A DNA stretch of 64,000 nt from NCBI RefSeq assembly GCF_963666145.1, contig NZ_OY762614.1, positions 3,772,501 through 3,836,500 on the forward strand, read 5' to 3'. The notes under the pieces are model-generated. The model ran no database searches. It had not been told where the DNA came from and saw only the letters and a program-made list of their open reading frames with translations. Positions 63,359-64,000 of the stretch are shown here, piece after piece; the first letter of the stretch is position 1, and every line of letters starts with the position of its first letter. The position numbers were made by a program, and so were the translations under genes. This DNA comes from an uncultured Desulfobacter sp. (lineage in GTDB: Bacteria > Desulfobacterota > Desulfobacteria > Desulfobacterales > Desulfobacteraceae).

Positions 63359-64000
63359 CTATTTCAAAAATCCCCGGATAATTCTGTCCACGGCTTCATC
63401 GTAAGTAAGCCCCAGGCTCATCAGTTTGATCAATTGGTCATTGGCGATCTTGCCGATGGATGCTTCATGGGTCAGCTCTGCGTCCGGGTGCAAGGCGCGC
63501 AGGGCCGGTACGGTTTCGTTCACGCCGTTGTCCATGATGATGGCGTCACATTCAATATGTCCAAAGCATTTTGCCCTTGCCTCCACGTTGGCGTAGAAAT
63601 CCTGTTTGGAGTCCCCTTTGATGACGGACCGGGATACCAGGTTGGTCTTGCTGTCAGCACCCTTGAGAATAATATTGTTTTCCGAGATGGCGACCTGGTG
63701 TCCTTCGGTCAGGATCCGTTCGGTGACAAAAAGGGAACTGCCTGCAGCAAGTTCAGCCTCATTCACCCGTTTTGCCTCGTCCACACCGCCGATCTGGGTC
63801 AGTTCCATCTCCACCACGGCGTTCTCATCCAGATATACCTTGGTGGTGGGATTCAGGCTGCGTTTGCCTTTGCCTTCACCTGTGGCAACATGTTTTTCCT
63901 GGTAGCGGATGGTGGCATTTTTGCCCACCCGGAATTCATGGATGCCTTCGTGCCCTTCATTTTTGTGGCTTGCACAGTGGATGCCGCATCCGGCAACGAT
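63359..64000 (-). CDS. SufB/SufD-family Fe-S assembly protein (5' partial)
   Basis: 214 codons, open to the right window edge, so the start lies outside. The beta-helix core of the SufB/SufD family is recognisable: residues around GSSLFVTERILTEGHQVAI, then the block FYANVEARAKCFGHIECDAI and the C-terminal LTHEASIGKIANDQLIKLMSLGLTYDEAVDRIIRGFL, which is the strongest signature. It contributes to Fe-S cluster assembly on the SufBCD scaffold in the cytosol. The chain from the edge reads GCGIHCASHKNEGHEGIHEF, compact compared with E. coli SufB, in keeping with the shorter SufB/D of anaerobes. Confidence 0.85.
   Translation of the reverse strand: MVAGCGIHCASHKNEGHEGIHEFRVGKNATIRYQEKHVATGEGKGKRSLNPTTKVYLDENAVVEMELTQIGGVDEAKRVNEAELAAGSSLFVTERILTEGHQVAISENNIILKGADSKTNLVSRSVIKGDSKQDFYANVEARAKCFGHIECDAIIMDNGVNETVPALRALHPDAELTHEASIGKIANDQLIKLMSLGLTYDEAVDRIIRGFLK

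Overview
The window looks like a chromosomal segment of a Gram-negative, anaerobic, respiratory bacterium. My best guess is a sulfate reducer of the Desulfobacteraceae (Desulfobacterota). This is inferred from the gene mix: a formate-dehydrogenase-like Fe-S/membrane pair and fdhE, an eight-heme cytochrome c, SUF genes, many sensor kinases, GGDEF and HDOD proteins, and numerous outer-membrane lipoproteins. No rRNA or tRNA gene was recognised, and no complete insertion sequence or CRISPR array was seen.

Layout. 0-1.3 kb: end of an Fe-S/membrane oxidoreductase operon. 1.6-5.5 kb: a secreted alpha/beta hydrolase and a 912-residue lipoprotein of unknown function. 5.8-10.2 kb: an intact C69 dipeptidase followed by a gene graveyard with remnants of an M49-like peptidase, a glutaminase split by a small hairpin repeat, an S10 carboxypeptidase, a nucleoside hydrolase and perhaps a GlcG/HbpS-like protein. 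10.2-22.2 kb: housekeeping and signalling genes (REC-TPR protein, class I adenylate cyclase, HDOD protein, YigZ, XRE-cupin regulator with leuC/leuD, HAD phosphatase, ppk1, arsC-like phosphatase).

22.3-61.5 kb carries the most interesting content: the parts of a flexirubin-like (dialkylresorcinol plus aryl-polyene type) pathway, scattered over several operons. A KAS III of DarB type, a methyltransferase and DarA lie at 22.3-25.7 kb. DarA overlaps a PhnD-like binding protein, histidine kinase and response regulator. An acyl/aryl ligase, three ketosynthases, a PlsC-type acyltransferase and a hot-dog thioesterase form a tight operon at 30.8-37.3 kb. A glycosyltransferase and a LpxL-type acyltransferase lie at 45.3-46.9 kb. 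An acyl carrier protein with a fourth ketosynthase lies at 48.8-50.3 kb. A dehydratase, ketoreductase, LolA-like carrier, DUF3261-like lipoprotein and B12-type radical SAM enzyme form an overlapping operon at 61.5-57.7 kb. The expected product is a polyene acyl chain built on an aryl starter, exported to the outer membrane and possibly esterified to a dialkylresorcinol. No aromatic ammonia-lyase, second ACP or MMPL exporter was found here.

Between these blocks lies rearranged DNA (37.3-44 kb): fragments of an endonuclease/phosphatase, a second thioesterase copy and a nitrilase, an AT-rich diguanylate cyclase, and a polyamine ABC operon (potABCD) in which all genes but potC are damaged. The right end holds cell-wall and signalling genes (LysR, DUF1127, RlpA, GGDEF, MltF, a frameshifted hybrid kinase), a small MCE-like lipoprotein, a cytidylate-kinase-like protein and the 3' part of a SufB/SufD gene.
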